Source of the DNA: Trichomonas vaginalis G3
Lineage: Eukaryota > Parabasalia > Trichomonadida > Trichomonadidae
Assembly (NCBI RefSeq): GCF_026262505.1
Contig: NC_067204.1
Location: forward strand, 25,761,300-25,825,299
Length of the DNA: 64,000 bases
Direction of reading: 5' to 3'
Positions 1 to 10,207 of this stretch are shown here, piece by piece; positions within the stretch are counted from its first letter, which is position 1, and the number at the start of each line of letters is the position of its first letter. The position numbers were made by a program, and so were the translations under genes. Below the pieces are notes generated by a model. It saw only the letters and a list, made by a program, of their open reading frames with translations, was not told where the DNA came from and did no database searches.

Positions 1-19
1 ATATTATTGTTGGTTTTTT

Positions 20-26
20 TCATAAT
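20..26 (+). promoter_or_regulatory. Trichomonad initiator (Inr) of the BTB gene
   Basis: TCATAAT matches the trichomonad Inr consensus TCA(+1)-pyrimidine-(T/A)-(T/A). The predicted transcription start (A at 22) is 14 bases before the ATG at 36, within the short leader lengths known for Trichomonas vaginalis. The motif is seen; its function is inferred from position. Confidence 0.6.
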
Positions 27-35
27 TTTTTTATC

Positions 36-1277
36 ATGGGGCAAATAACGAAATCATGCAAAGAATTAAAGCGTGTTGGCATTCTGACAGAGTGTGGACG
101 ATTTAATATCAATATTAATGGTCGAATAATCAAAACAAAGAAGTCATCTGCAGTTTGTTTTTCAGATTTAATCCAAGAAAAATTTTTAATTAATAAATCA
201 ATATCATCATATCAAATAAATCTAGATCTCAAATGTAAAGATTCAATTGACATACTTTCAGAGTTTCTTGAAACAGGAAAACTTGACTTTGAAGAAGATG
301 AATCACATTATCATGATATATTTGAAATTGGAAAACATTTTGGAAATCAATTATTCATACAATTATATACAGAACATGTTAAATTAGACAAATCTATTAC
401 AAAAGAAAACGTTTTTCAAAAGTATGAAATTTCAGTTTTTGAAAATGATATTATAACAGAAAACGAATGCATTAGATTCATTTCATCACATTTGTATTGT
501 TTAGATGACAAAGATATCATTGAACATTTCGCAAAAAATGGCTATGAATTTTGTGAAAAAATCATTACCTCAGACGAATTAAAGATCGACAACGAAGATC
601 ATTTATCTCTTTTACTTTTATCAATCTGCAAACAGAATGATACATTGTTTGACTTATTTAGATACATCAAACTTACATTTTGTTCACGAGAAACATATGA
701 CATAATTTATAATTTTTGTATTGAACATTCATTCGAAGGAGTTCTTCTTTCTATATATAACGAAACATTAAAGAATTATCATTCAAATCTTCGAGAAAAA
801 ATTGAAATCTCAAATAACTCTATTTGTGCTTATGAATCTATGTTAGTAGATTATAAAGAAATTAAAATGGAATTTACAGCTTCATCTGTTGCAAATGGAA
901 GAAGTTTATCAGATATAAATTCTTATCGAAATGATGCTAATTTCTATACTTGTAGTTATCCTAATTCATGGATAAAAGCTGATCTAAAAGGATATAAATT
1001 AAAACCAACATCTTATAAGTTACACCCAACAGTTAGGTATGATACTCATTTATTGAGGAGATGGAAGTTAGAAGGAATCAAAGAAGATGGAACAACTGTT
1101 GTATTAGATAATGATAAATATTATGAATTTAAACAAAGCGAAATCAAAGAGTTTCCACTTCAAACAAACGAATATTTTGTATCTTTCAAATTAACTCAAA
1201 CTGGAAAGGATTCAAACAATTGTGATATTTTGCGAATAAATATTTTTGATTTCAAAGGTAAATTAACAAAAATATAA
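36..1277 (+). CDS. BTB/POZ domain protein with C-terminal discoidin-like domain
   Basis: 413 residues. Residues about 20-125 resemble a BTB/POZ domain: an FNIN-type strand, then a helix-strand pattern with a 'DSIDILSEFLETGKL' stretch like the conserved BTB turn. Residues about 130-240 are helical and could be a BACK-like region. Residues about 275-410 look like an F5/8 type C (discoidin-like) fold, with SWIKADLKGYKLKPTSY and a later RRWKLEG motif. This BTB-BACK-discoidin layout is common in large trichomonad families and probably serves as a protein-interaction adaptor, perhaps for cullin-3 ligases; that role is family knowledge, not shown here. The start is supported by an Inr 14 bases upstream. 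The frame is uninterrupted and codon use is AT-rich like its neighbours. Confidence 0.75.
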   Translation: MGQITKSCKELKRVGILTECGRFNININGRIIKTKKSSAVCFSDLIQEKFLINKSISSYQINLDLKCKDSIDILSEFLETGKLDFEEDESHYHDIFEIGKHFGNQLFIQLYTEHVKLDKSITKENVFQKYEISVFENDIITENECIRFISSHLYCLDDKDIIEHFAKNGYEFCEKIITSDELKIDNEDHLSLLLLSICKQNDTLFDLFRYIKLTFCSRETYDIIYNFCIEHSFEGVLLSIYNETLKNYHSNLREKIEISNNSICAYESMLVDYKEIKMEFTASSVANGRSLSDINSYRNDANFYTCSYPNSWIKADLKGYKLKPTSYKLHPTVRYDTHLLRRWKLEGIKEDGTTVVLDNDKYYEFKQSEIKEFPLQTNEYFVSFKLTQTGKDSNNCDILRINIFDFKGKLTKI

Positions 1278-1375
1278 TTATCTTTGAATACTTATAATTC
1301 ATAATGTGATAGCTTACTGAATTTCATTATAAAGTATTATATATTTAAAATACAAACAAAATAAATATAAAAAAG

Positions 1376-3304
1376 TTATTTTTCTTCTTCGAGATTCCAT
1401 TCTGCTGCAGCTTCGAGGAGATTTCTTGCTGCATCTTCTCCTTCTTCTGGGAAAACTAATTCGCCATCGATTTCCTTTGGTAAAGCAGCATCTACTGCAT
1501 TTCGTGTTTCTTCATCTCCAAATTCTTCTTCAAACTCAACACGAAGTTTTCTTATCTTTGCACGTGATAATTTATCTGACGACATCTTTTCTTCAGCCAA
1601 TGAAAACAATTGTCTCGCGTAATCAACTTTCCCTTTCGTTCCTGCTTCAAATGATATCCAATCTCTCCATGTCTCGAATTTGTTGCTTGTTTCAGTAAGA
1701 TTCTGGTAAAGTTGTGAAACTTTTTCGAGATTTCCAATGTGACTTTCGAAATCAATGTAAGTTGACCATATTAAGTCCTTTTCTTCAATGTATTCGCAAT
1801 TAACAGCCTTTTCCAGTATTTCTCGTGCGGAATCTTCGTTTCCTCGTCGAACTTCAAACATCGCGAATCTTGTCCACGCCAAAAGGAATTGCGGCTCTTT
1901 TTCTATGAAGTCTTGGTATAGTTTACGGACTTTGTCGAAGTTCTGAAGCAATCCTTCCATTTCTATGTAAGATCTGTAAATTGAGCAACATTTCAGCTGA
2001 TATTTCTTGCAAATACCAAGAGCAGTGCCGAATATGTCTCGTGCCATCTGGATGTTCTCTTGCCTGACCTCAAAGAAGGCGTAAAGAATCCACATTCGTG
2101 AAAAAGTGAATTTTTTGTTTGGAACCGTAGAAATTAATTTTCTGTAAGCTTCTCGTGCGTTATCGTAATTTTTAGCAACTTTTTCTTCAAATATGGCATG
2201 TTGAAGACAAACTTGAACGTATTTGCTCCATTGTTCCTTTTCATCGACCACTGGAGGTTTGTGGGACTCTGCATCTGTAAATGCCATCCTCGCTTCGTCA
2301 ATTCTTGAGCTTTCGACTAGTAATTGGCATAATTCAAACCATGTATCGTAATCATTGGGATTTTGATCGAGAAATTGCTTGTATTGTGCTCGCTTTTTAT
2401 CTATGACGGCATCTTCAATCTGTGTATTACCGCCAAATCGTTTTTCGAATTGTAAATACGCTGGATAAATATCATGAGAAGAAGTTTCTGGTAATTTTGA
2501 TAATCCGAGCTTATAAATTGCACGAGCACGGTCTATTTCACCTTGGTCTTCTTCAAATTCTGCAAATTTGATTAAAAAAGTCTCACCAAGGTTTTTCTCG
2601 CCAAAAGAGTTCAAACCACGCTCGAAAACACTGCGAGCTCTACCTGATTGATGTAGGCGGATCTCGAAATCAGCATATCGCAAATAACTCTCTGGAAATG
2701 GGTGAATAATAAGTAATCGTTCGAAAACTGATCTGGCGCGTGAAAACTCTTTGAGTTTAGTTTCAAACTCAACAAATGTAAGGAATGCATGAGCTGGAGG
2801 TTCCCAAGCAAGCCATCTTTGGAAAATTTTTCTCGCGTTTTCAAAATTAGAAATACTGATCTCAAGTTGGGCATAGCGAAGCCAGAATTCATCGTATCTT
2901 GGTAAAAGAGTTACTGCTCTTTCGTATAAATTTCTGGCGTAATTAAACTGTTTATGTCGCAATTCCATGTCGACATAGCAATTCCACACTGTTTGTTCTT
3001 TATATTCGGTAAATTTGAGCGCTCTTTCGAAAACATTTCTTGCATTTTCGATTTCACCGTTTTGTTCTTCCCAAATTGCATATCTAATGAATGTATTATG
3101 AGTGCATAAGTTCCTTCTAACACTTTGTTCCCAAGCTTGTCTTCTTCTGAAGATTAAATCTGCATTTTCTTGTTCAGAATTCATGTTTTGCCCAATTAAA
3201 CGTGGGCGATCTTTAACTCTAGACACAGATTCAAGGACAATCTGTTCGGCAGTAAGTTGTATAGCTGCTGGAGTCCTACTCTGTATCTTAATTGGTGTCA
3301 ACAT
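1376..3304 (-). CDS. CRNKL1: Crooked neck / Clf1-like pre-mRNA splicing factor (HAT repeats)
   Basis: About 642 residues from the chosen start. The protein is almost entirely half-a-TPR (HAT) repeats, seen as recurring ARNVFERAL, ARSVFERLL, ARAIYKLGL and AREILEKAV motifs roughly every 33-35 residues. The N-terminus PAAIQLTAEQIVLES matches the conserved start of Crooked neck/Clf1/Syf3, followed by the RRRQAWEQSVRRN region. Known role: scaffold of the Prp19/NineTeen complex in the spliceosome, in the nucleus. The frame is open upstream to 3391, but those 29 extra residues are Phe-rich and unlike the family, and the conserved N-terminus begins at the Met at 3304. A TCAATT motif about 25 bases upstream is only a weak Inr. 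The acidic C-terminus is usual for the family. The gene is intact and convergent with the BTB gene. Confidence 0.9.
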   Translation of the reverse strand: MLTPIKIQSRTPAAIQLTAEQIVLESVSRVKDRPRLIGQNMNSEQENADLIFRRRQAWEQSVRRNLCTHNTFIRYAIWEEQNGEIENARNVFERALKFTEYKEQTVWNCYVDMELRHKQFNYARNLYERAVTLLPRYDEFWLRYAQLEISISNFENARKIFQRWLAWEPPAHAFLTFVEFETKLKEFSRARSVFERLLIIHPFPESYLRYADFEIRLHQSGRARSVFERGLNSFGEKNLGETFLIKFAEFEEDQGEIDRARAIYKLGLSKLPETSSHDIYPAYLQFEKRFGGNTQIEDAVIDKKRAQYKQFLDQNPNDYDTWFELCQLLVESSRIDEARMAFTDAESHKPPVVDEKEQWSKYVQVCLQHAIFEEKVAKNYDNAREAYRKLISTVPNKKFTFSRMWILYAFFEVRQENIQMARDIFGTALGICKKYQLKCCSIYRSYIEMEGLLQNFDKVRKLYQDFIEKEPQFLLAWTRFAMFEVRRGNEDSAREILEKAVNCEYIEEKDLIWSTYIDFESHIGNLEKVSQLYQNLTETSNKFETWRDWISFEAGTKGKVDYARQLFSLAEEKMSSDKLSRAKIRKLRVEFEEEFGDEETRNAVDAALPKEIDGELVFPEEGEDAARNLLEAAAEWNLEEEK

Positions 3305-3519
3305 AATTTTTTTTAGAAAGAAATAATTGAAGTGTCTCACCCCTTTAAATTTTTCTGGCATGAAAAAAAATGGCGTGCCAAAGGTATACATTCACAAGGG
3401 GAGAAACGTTTTTCCCGAAAAATAATCATCTTTTGATGTTTTTCCCGAAATGTACTTGCACGAAGGATCCGCTCGATGGATTTCCAAATAAATTGCTGAT
3501 ATAATATAAGTATAGACAT

Positions 3520-4226
3520 GGTATGTCATCCATGAGTTTTCATGGAATTCTATAACAGATTTATGGAATTCTAAATTATCAGAAATTTATAAATTTATTC
3601 TTTGATTTTATAATAACAATACTATACTAAGATTGAAAATTGTTAAATAACATTCTCATATACGCTTATCTTCAAAACTCTATTTTAAAAAAGATGCTAT
3701 ATTACATATGTAACAAAAATCAAGTTTTATAGATTAACACATTGAAATTGTACTTTTCACAAAACATTATGCTTGGACTAGAAAAAATTTTTAAACAATT
3801 GTAAATAATCAAATATGATATTTGATGTGATATATGTCTAGACCAGAGATTGAAATACAAACACGAGAAAGACAAGTTCTGATCATAGGCAAACATTGGA
3901 CATCACATAATATGCCCTGTAAAAAAGTACGAAAAGTGGAAAAAAATTGAGAGGAGTACGAAAAAAAAAGTCTGTTTTTCGTATCGACTCAAAAATCTCT
4001 GATATCTTGTCACTTTTCCATCACCCAAGTGTAGGAGTCAATTACCCACAATGGGGATAAAACAACATGCTTACTGTCGGACAAGCTTACCATATCTAAT
4101 AAAAAAATATTACCAAAATAAAAAAAGTTTTTATTTAATCTTAATAATGTAAAGTGCACGTACAAGAAGGTGTTATTTTCTGTTGCCGCTATTGGGTTAG
4201 ACATGAGAGTTATCTGGTTCTGCTCT
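3520..4226. other. Intergenic DNA without recognisable gene
   Basis: AT-rich sequence between Crooked neck and the coiled-coil pseudogene. I see no credible coding frame, RNA gene or terminal repeat here. Confidence 0.5.
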
Positions 4227-5165
4227 TTATGAATGGAGTTGATTCGACAGCCGTTTAACGTTTTCAGTAAGATCAGCTTCCTTTTTATTTCTCTCTGTTG
4301 CGATTGCCTCTTTATAAGGTTTTGGTAATTCAAGAAAATTTTTTAGGTAATCACAACATTGGGAAATCAAATTTTTATTTTCGGCAATAGCTGATTGGAG
4401 AGTAGCTAGATTTTGGTCAGCTTTTAAGTTGAGTCCTTCAACTTTTCCTGTGAGTTTTCCAACCTTTCCTGTGAGTTCTTCAACTTTTCCTGTGAGTCCT
4501 TCAACTTTTCCTGTGAGTTCTCCAACCTTTCCTGTGAGTTCTTCAACTTTTCCTGTGAGTCCTTCAATTTTTCCTGGGAGTCCTTCAACTTTTCCTGTGA
4601 GTTCTCCAACAGTTTTTGTGAGATTACCAAGAGTTTCTTTAAATTCATCTTTGAAAGATTGAAAAGTTGAATTAATAGATGAGCTCAGATCATTTAAGGG
4701 TGCCCTATAGACGATAGACCACCCTCAGAAAAGCACTTTTAAGGTTATTTCTGTTAAGCTTTTATCTCGTTCAAGAGAGAGATTTTTTGAACTTTACCAT
4801 ATCATAATGCTTAGTTATATTATGACCAATCTCTACGATTTTGAAGATTTAAATTACGTTGAGAATTCATCGATTTTGTGATTTTTTGATTTTTTTCGAG
4901 TTTTTTTTTTGATTTTTTCAAAAAAATAAGAAAGAAAGAAAATAAGGAAGGCATATAGTGTTTTTATTAAAAACAATTATTACAGTAAACAATGTCGCCA
5001 ATTATTGGTTTTTTGAAATAATAAATTTGAAAAATGAAATATTGAGCATATATTCTACCCAATATCAATTGACTGATTAAATACAATATATATCTTTGCT
5101 TTATTCACTTTGATTACTTTTGTATTAAAAAAACCGTAAAATTTGGCGGGATTTTAGCTCTTCCT

Positions 5166-6635
5166 ATGGAGTATTCTATTCCAATCATGGAAGGATACAC
5201 AATTGAAGAGATATTAATAACATATAAAGCTGATGACTGCCAAAAAAGGGTTTATCATCGAACTGTTTATTCAAATAAGAAACCTTTTTCGCATTTCATT
5301 AATCTAAACCAGCTTAATTCAAAACAAGATCATTCACAATCAAATGTTAAGGAAGAAACAATATTCAACGTCAAATTTAAGCCTGGAGTTCCGTATAGTG
5401 ACGTTGTCAAGAATCTTCATACTTACATTTCTCTTATATCTGGTGCAGGATTTTTAAAACACATCGAATTGGCATCACTCCTAAACTTTCATTGCCCAAC
5501 AGAAACTACATTACTTGCGCATCTAAAGAGCATATTGCCAGATCTTGAGAAAGTTGCAACAGCAAGTTGTGAAGCTAATATACAAGAAATTCTTAAACAT
5601 GATTCAGAATACAAATTTAATGTTTCATTAGATTGCGCATGGAGTTCTAAGCGCGATGCTTTACATGCCGTCATTACGCTTATAGATATAAATACAAACA
5701 AAATATTAGATTTTAGAATAGTTTCAAGGCATCCAGAATTAATAAAATTCAAAAGTCCCAAAATTTTGGTTGAACCAAAAATTTCACCAGGATTAATGGA
5801 AAGCTATGCATTACGTGATATGTTGAAATCTGATTTATGGAAAAAAATAAAAGTTTTTTGTTCAGATGGTGATGTTAAAGATTCAACAATGATAGAGAAT
5901 TCTGGTGCACAATTATCACATGTAAGAGATCCAAATCATGTGATAAAATCAGCATTTTCAAAAATTGTCACTAAATATCCTAAATTTGAAAAAATATTTA
6001 GGATCCTTTTTGCATGCCCAACATTAAAACCAGAGCAAAAGGTTCAGAGATGGATGGGATTAATTAATAGATATCCAGGAGAATCACCAGAGCATATCGA
6101 AAAAAGAGAAATTATTACAAATATTGCTCCATTGTTTCTAAGAATCAGCAAACAATATCATACAAATTTCAACGAAGCTTTCAATTCATTGAAAGCCCAT
6201 TTAGTCCCAAAAAATCTTCGTTGGATTATTGGATTTCCAGCCAGAATTTTTGTTTCTGTATTTGCGTATAATGAAGACAATTGGAAGACAAAACTAAGAA
6301 GATTAATGGGTATAGATGATTCTTATTTTGATGAAGATATTTTACAAGTTATATTAAATTTCGAAAATAAATCCGATTATGACCATATCAGAAGAACTTC
6401 GGAAAACTACAGAAATCATAACAGATGCGTTCATTACATTCCAGATGAAATTGACCCAGAATTCGCTGACTTAGTTCCTCATAAACCGTCAAAAGATGGA
6501 TCCAGATCCGAAAAAATTGAATACACTGACGATGAGGATCCGCCAGCGGATGAAGAACCGTCAGAATCTGAAAATCTTTCACTTCCAACAGATTATCCAA
6601 AATTCAACAAAAAATCTATATTTGGTTCCGTATAA
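5166..6635 (+). CDS. Kolobok-like DDE transposase
   Basis: 489 residues. Candidate catalytic residues are D156 in NVSLDCAWSS, D234/D236 in VFCSDGDVKDS with a following HVRDPNHVIK block, and E337 in TNFNEAFNSLKAH. This D...DGD...H...E order is typical of Kolobok-type and related RNase H-fold transposases. The role is cut-and-paste transposition of the surrounding element in the nucleus. No THAP finger is evident at the N-terminus. The C-terminus is acidic (DDEDPPADEEPSESE) and runs, after an A6 tract near 6605, into a stop, while a second frame carries on with sensible protein. A +1 shift at the A run, by mutation or slippage, would make the two ORFs one polypeptide. Exact superfamily assignment is uncertain. 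Confidence 0.75.
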   Translation: MEYSIPIMEGYTIEEILITYKADDCQKRVYHRTVYSNKKPFSHFINLNQLNSKQDHSQSNVKEETIFNVKFKPGVPYSDVVKNLHTYISLISGAGFLKHIELASLLNFHCPTETTLLAHLKSILPDLEKVATASCEANIQEILKHDSEYKFNVSLDCAWSSKRDALHAVITLIDINTNKILDFRIVSRHPELIKFKSPKILVEPKISPGLMESYALRDMLKSDLWKKIKVFCSDGDVKDSTMIENSGAQLSHVRDPNHVIKSAFSKIVTKYPKFEKIFRILFACPTLKPEQKVQRWMGLINRYPGESPEHIEKREIITNIAPLFLRISKQYHTNFNEAFNSLKAHLVPKNLRWIIGFPARIFVSVFAYNEDNWKTKLRRLMGIDDSYFDEDILQVILNFENKSDYDHIRRTSENYRNHNRCVHYIPDEIDPEFADLVPHKPSKDGSRSEKIEYTDDEDPPADEEPSESENLSLPTDYPKFNKKSIFGSV

Positions 6636-7665
6636 AGTACCACCAGATTGGAAAAGGTTTTCATTTTTCTTCAAGGCGAAGGAAATTCCAGATGATCCTC
6701 AAGAATTCCAAAATTTATTATCCAAATTTAAACAAGATCTTTATAATACGTACTCGTCTTTAATTCGTATTAATGAAGAAAACATCTCGGCTGTTGCAGT
6801 TTACGATTCTCAGCAAGCAAAAGAAATTATGAATTCAGCTTTTACTGATTTTCATAACTTTGAGAAAATTAAGATAAACGCAATCAATTATCTTAACGTC
6901 CTCAGCCACAATCCACCATCTCTTGAAATGATAGCAGATTTTCATCCTGATTTGATACAACTTCCACAGACACTCAGAAAAACTCATGATAAGCCTAAAA
7001 AACAAAAGCTTGGTATCAAGCTTGGAAAAAATCTCAGTTTTCTTGCCGTTATTGTTCAACTTATTACATTTCGACCATTAATGCACAAACTATTTGACGA
7101 ATTATTCTCTAATCCCAATGAGCAACAGTTAATATACAAAGAAATATTATCGCTCACAAATCGGAACTTTTCGGAAAATGCAGATGTTACTTATCTGTAT
7201 CACCTGTACTCGAAACGGCAAAAGATACATCAAGCTGATCCAATTGATGCTTTCAAACAATTACAAGAATCGCTTGCATGTGAAGCTAGGCAACTAGATC
7301 TTATTGATTATTTCAAAAAATTCTGCTGGGGATTTACAGATAAAATTGACATTCCTCTTGTTAATAATAACGAACTTCAAGTTACTCCTACTTTTTCAGA
7401 TTATCTTTTTATTGATGTTGCTGGTTTTACGTTTCCATTGGATGATTACACATGGAATAACAATCCAGCTGTAAAATCCAAACTAGTAGCCATAATAACT
7501 TATCACAGTCGACAATATAATATTATTATTTTGGACGAAAACATCAATTCATGGATTCTCTTTTGTAATACCAAAATATCTTACATTCGTGATGAGGAAT
7601 TGGCGAATAATTTAAACAAAGGCGCATATAATACACCGAAATATTTGATTTTCGAAAAAATTTAG
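6496..7665 (+). CDS. Kolobok second ORF; C-terminal part resembles an inactive ubiquitin-specific protease
   Basis: 389 residues from the first ATG, but the first ~37 residues overlap the transposase frame and look like shadow; protein-like sequence starts near 6607. Residues about 165-389 resemble the USP (peptidase C19) fold. KNLSFLAVIVQLITF aligns with the cysteine box (NTCFLNSVLQ-like) with serine 181 at the cysteine position. DPIDAFKQLQESL resembles the QQDAxEF helix. The end VAIITYHSRQYNIIIL...SWILFCN...YLIFEK resembles the histidine box, the W-x-x-F-D strand and the final Tyr strand, with Gln where histidine is expected. If correct, this is a ubiquitin-binding pseudo-deubiquitinase carried by a transposon. 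The assignment rests on eye-matched motifs. See the similar tail of the Tigger-like transposase (47205-49559). Confidence 0.5.
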   Translation: MDPDPKKLNTLTMRIRQRMKNRQNLKIFHFQQIIQNSTKNLYLVPYKVPPDWKRFSFFFKAKEIPDDPQEFQNLLSKFKQDLYNTYSSLIRINEENISAVAVYDSQQAKEIMNSAFTDFHNFEKIKINAINYLNVLSHNPPSLEMIADFHPDLIQLPQTLRKTHDKPKKQKLGIKLGKNLSFLAVIVQLITFRPLMHKLFDELFSNPNEQQLIYKEILSLTNRNFSENADVTYLYHLYSKRQKIHQADPIDAFKQLQESLACEARQLDLIDYFKKFCWGFTDKIDIPLVNNNELQVTPTFSDYLFIDVAGFTFPLDDYTWNNNPAVKSKLVAIITYHSRQYNIIILDENINSWILFCNTKISYIRDEELANNLNKGAYNTPKYLIFEKI

Positions 7666-8277
7666 GTTTTTCAAAAATTAAATATTTCATTTGTAATGTA
7701 TGAATAAAATGTATGTATTTGATATAATTGATACATTCGAAATTTTTATTCTGAAAAAAATAATAAACAATTTTTGGCTTTTGTGATCTGATAATCTGTA
7801 AGAATAAATACCGACAAATTTTATTAATATTTATCGTAAAAGTATTCGGCTCTTGATGTAAATAAGGAATATTTTTTTCAAAAGTTGCTTTTGAAGACTC
7901 TTTTATCAAGTAGCTGCATTTATTCATTGATAAGAAAGTATGCTGTACCAAAAATCGATAATTCACCACATTAACGGCCAATTTTGTTTTGCATTTCGAC
8001 AAAAAAGCTCCTTTTATATAACATTACTGGGCGAAAATTAGAGTATCTACGATGACAAAACAAAATACATCAACTTGATTTTTTGCCGAGAAAAATGTTT
8101 TTGGAGGTACCAAAATAGGTCTCGAAAAGCATTGGTTTTATTTAAGGTTGTTTTTTCTGAGGGGGAGCTATCGTCTATAGGGCACCCTTAATGATTTGGT
8201 AAAAGAAGCATTTTTTTCATTCTGTTCATTTAATGATTTGGTAAAAGAAGCATTTTTTCATTCTGTTCATTTAACAT

Positions 8278-9079
8278 ACCCCTTTTTTTGGTGAAATTTT
8301 GAGGGTTTGGTGGTGGCAGAAACGTGACTTTTGAATGGAGAAACCTAATTCCGGCTAATAATGGAGATATATAGTTAACGCCTAATGTGCTTTCTAAATA
8401 TCATAAGAAAAGATATGCATTGGTTTCGAAAAAAAATCTGAAAATTTCAAAAATCTTTGATATGAGAATATTATGCATAATATGTGATATAGAGATAAAT
8501 AAACACAAAATCAAACATAATTTGGGAATCCCGCCAAAAGTGTAAACTACTCAAAAAAATTTGACATCCAATGAGAGGAAAAAGATATGATTTTTAAGAC
8601 TAAATAATTAGTTTATTCGAATACAAACAAGATAAATAGATATATTGATTCGTCTTTATATAGGCCCTGTTGTGTTCGGGCCAAAATTCCTGTTCGAAAC
8701 AGTAAATTAAGTGTTTAATTTGTACTTGTCTCGTACTTTTTCTTCTGAATCAGGTTTAGTTTGTTGTCTTTATTCATGTTCTTCTTGTCTTCTCTTTCTC
8801 TTTTGCTCTTTTGTTGTGGTGACTTCTAATTTGTATCTGTAATAGTGTATTAAGTGGTAGTTTTATTGTTAAATCTGAGATCTTTAGTATATTTTGATGG
8901 TTGTATACGTATTCGAGTTGAATATTATGAAAATTGTGTTAATAATTTCGAATATTTAAGGTATGTGTGTTGTTTTCGAGTTTAAATCGATTGTGCATGA
9001 AGATGTGCGGTTGGTGATGATGCCTCTTTGCCTAAACGAGCTATGGACTTTTTCCAAAAAAATTCGCGAACACTAAATT
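8278..9079. other. Intergenic DNA between two transposons
   Basis: No supported gene. A short GC-rich imperfect hairpin (GGCCC...GGGCC) lies near 8665-8685 in otherwise AT-rich sequence; I cannot assign it. Confidence 0.4.
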
Positions 9080-9087
9080 GCTAGGAA

Positions 9088-10199
9088 TAGGGTTGTTAAA
9101 AATATCAAAAATTAGCGTTTTGAAGACACCATGGTGTCTTATAATTTTCCCTTCCTTATTGGCGTGTAGAAATAAATGCGCCAATAGATTGAAGAAGAAG
9201 AATTGTTTTTCTCTTAATGAACTTTAATCCTTTTGATATAAGAATATTAAAAACATTAATATAATTTCGATTTCGGAAATTAAATTTCCAAATTTTTTGT
9301 CGATTTCGGAAATAACAGGATCCCGCATCCAACACGCAACAACAAAACACAAAACACACTTTTTGGTTCTTTCATCGTTTTAATCGTAATTTATGTAATA
9401 CATGATTTGGATAAATTTTACAAAAATAGAACCTATATTATATTCTTTTCAAAGATTCTTGCAAATCATCAAAAATAATTGTATTTTAAAAAACGATCAA
9501 ATTATCCTTTCATTATTTTAAACTTAAATTAGTTTTTATGATTGACTAAAGCAATCATATTTATTCATCATTAAATAAAAAAAAATAATATTTGAGAGTT
9601 ATTTCAAAAAAACACATTGAATTTATTAATTTGTCTCAATTTCAGTATTATAAATTTTTATAATTTCAATATTTTGAAATACACTTTTTAATATTTCAAT
9701 ATTTATGATATTTCAATGTATTAAGTGGTCTCAAATTGAGCTTCTCAAATATAAGTTGGCCTATTCAAATAATAAAATTAAAAAATATTTAAAATAATAA
9801 ATAAAAGTGATTGAGGTCATAGCAAAACGGCTGTTTCAGTCATTAATTCTTAAAAATAAAAAGGGTAAAAACTAAATACAATGGGTAAAATTCAATAGTG
9901 TCTGTGCTATCGTTCAATTTGAAGGTGTCTTTTGAAACCGCAAGACACATTGAATTTTTGAATAGTGTATTATGGTTTGACAAACACCAATGAAAAAAAT
10001 AAAATGATATTTATTTTAAATATATAAGATCCTTATATAAAATATAAATATTTTATCGTTTTATTTTCTTGTTTTAGAAATGTTTTTTATTGAAAAATCA
10101 ATAAAACTAACTTCAAAATAAAATTTTTGATTTAAAGACACTATGATGACACCAGGCAAATCTTCCAAGACACCTATCGTCGGGAATCTAACAACCCTA
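9088..10199. mobile_element. Non-autonomous hAT-type element (MITE), 1.1 kb
   Basis: The ends are TAGGGTTGTTA at 9088 and its exact complement TAACAACCCTA ending at 10199. The 8 bases GCTAGGAA flank both sides (9080-9087 and 10200-10207) as a perfect target duplication. An 8-bp duplication with a TAGGG-type terminus is the hAT signature. The subterminal GTGTCTT motifs near 9130 and 10165 are also inverted. There is no transposase frame; the interior is AT-rich and non-coding. A hAT transposase lies at 57978-59712 in this window, but its own termini were not found, so a helper relation is not shown. Confidence 0.8.
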
Positions 10200-10207
10200 G
10201 CTAGGAA

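Larger units (their letters stand above)
4698..8187 (+). mobile_element. Kolobok-like DNA transposon, 3.49 kb, with TTAA target duplications
   Basis: Near-perfect terminal inverted repeats of about 33 bases start GGGTGCCCTATAGACGATAG at 4698 and end as the complement at 8187. TTAA is duplicated at 4694-4697 and 8188-8191. TTAA sites are used by Kolobok and piggyBac; the transposase layout (D, DGD, H, E) and the termini fit Kolobok-like elements better than piggyBac, whose ends start CCC. The element carries two frames, a transposase (5166-6635) and a second ORF (6496-7665). It sits inside a host coiled-coil gene. Only one frame disruption is seen, so it is probably fairly young. Confidence 0.8.
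4227..8277 (-). pseudogene. Coiled-coil protein gene interrupted by the Kolobok-like element
   Basis: On the minus strand a frame from about 4693 down to the stop at 4227 encodes tandem heptad-like ELTGKVEGL units (about eight), then a tail ending in VKRLSNQLHS. Its upstream part lies on the far side of the transposon at 8192-8277 and reads NEQNEKNASFTKSL. If the transposon and one TTAA are removed, the two parts are in one frame. A 44-bp stretch just after the presumed ATG (8277) is repeated in tandem, and the copies differ by one A in an A run, which puts the first copy out of frame. So the gene is probably dead twice over. Function is unknown; the repeats suggest an elongated coiled coil. 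Confidence 0.55.

Noticed and set aside
3305-3391. Upstream extension of the Crooked neck start (29 residues)
   Set aside because: Phe-rich and not matching the conserved N-terminus of the family, which starts at the Met at 3304.
4424-4662. Frames reading SQEKLKDSQEKL (minus) and STFPVSSPTFPV (plus)
   Set aside because: Other-frame readings of the same repeats; the frame reading ELTGKVEGL continues into sensible flanking protein and across the transposon, so it is preferred.
4694-8191. piggyBac assignment of the TTAA element
   Set aside because: TTAA fits, but ends start GGGTGCC rather than CCC and the transposase has a D...DGD...H...E layout without the piggyBac Cys-rich tail.
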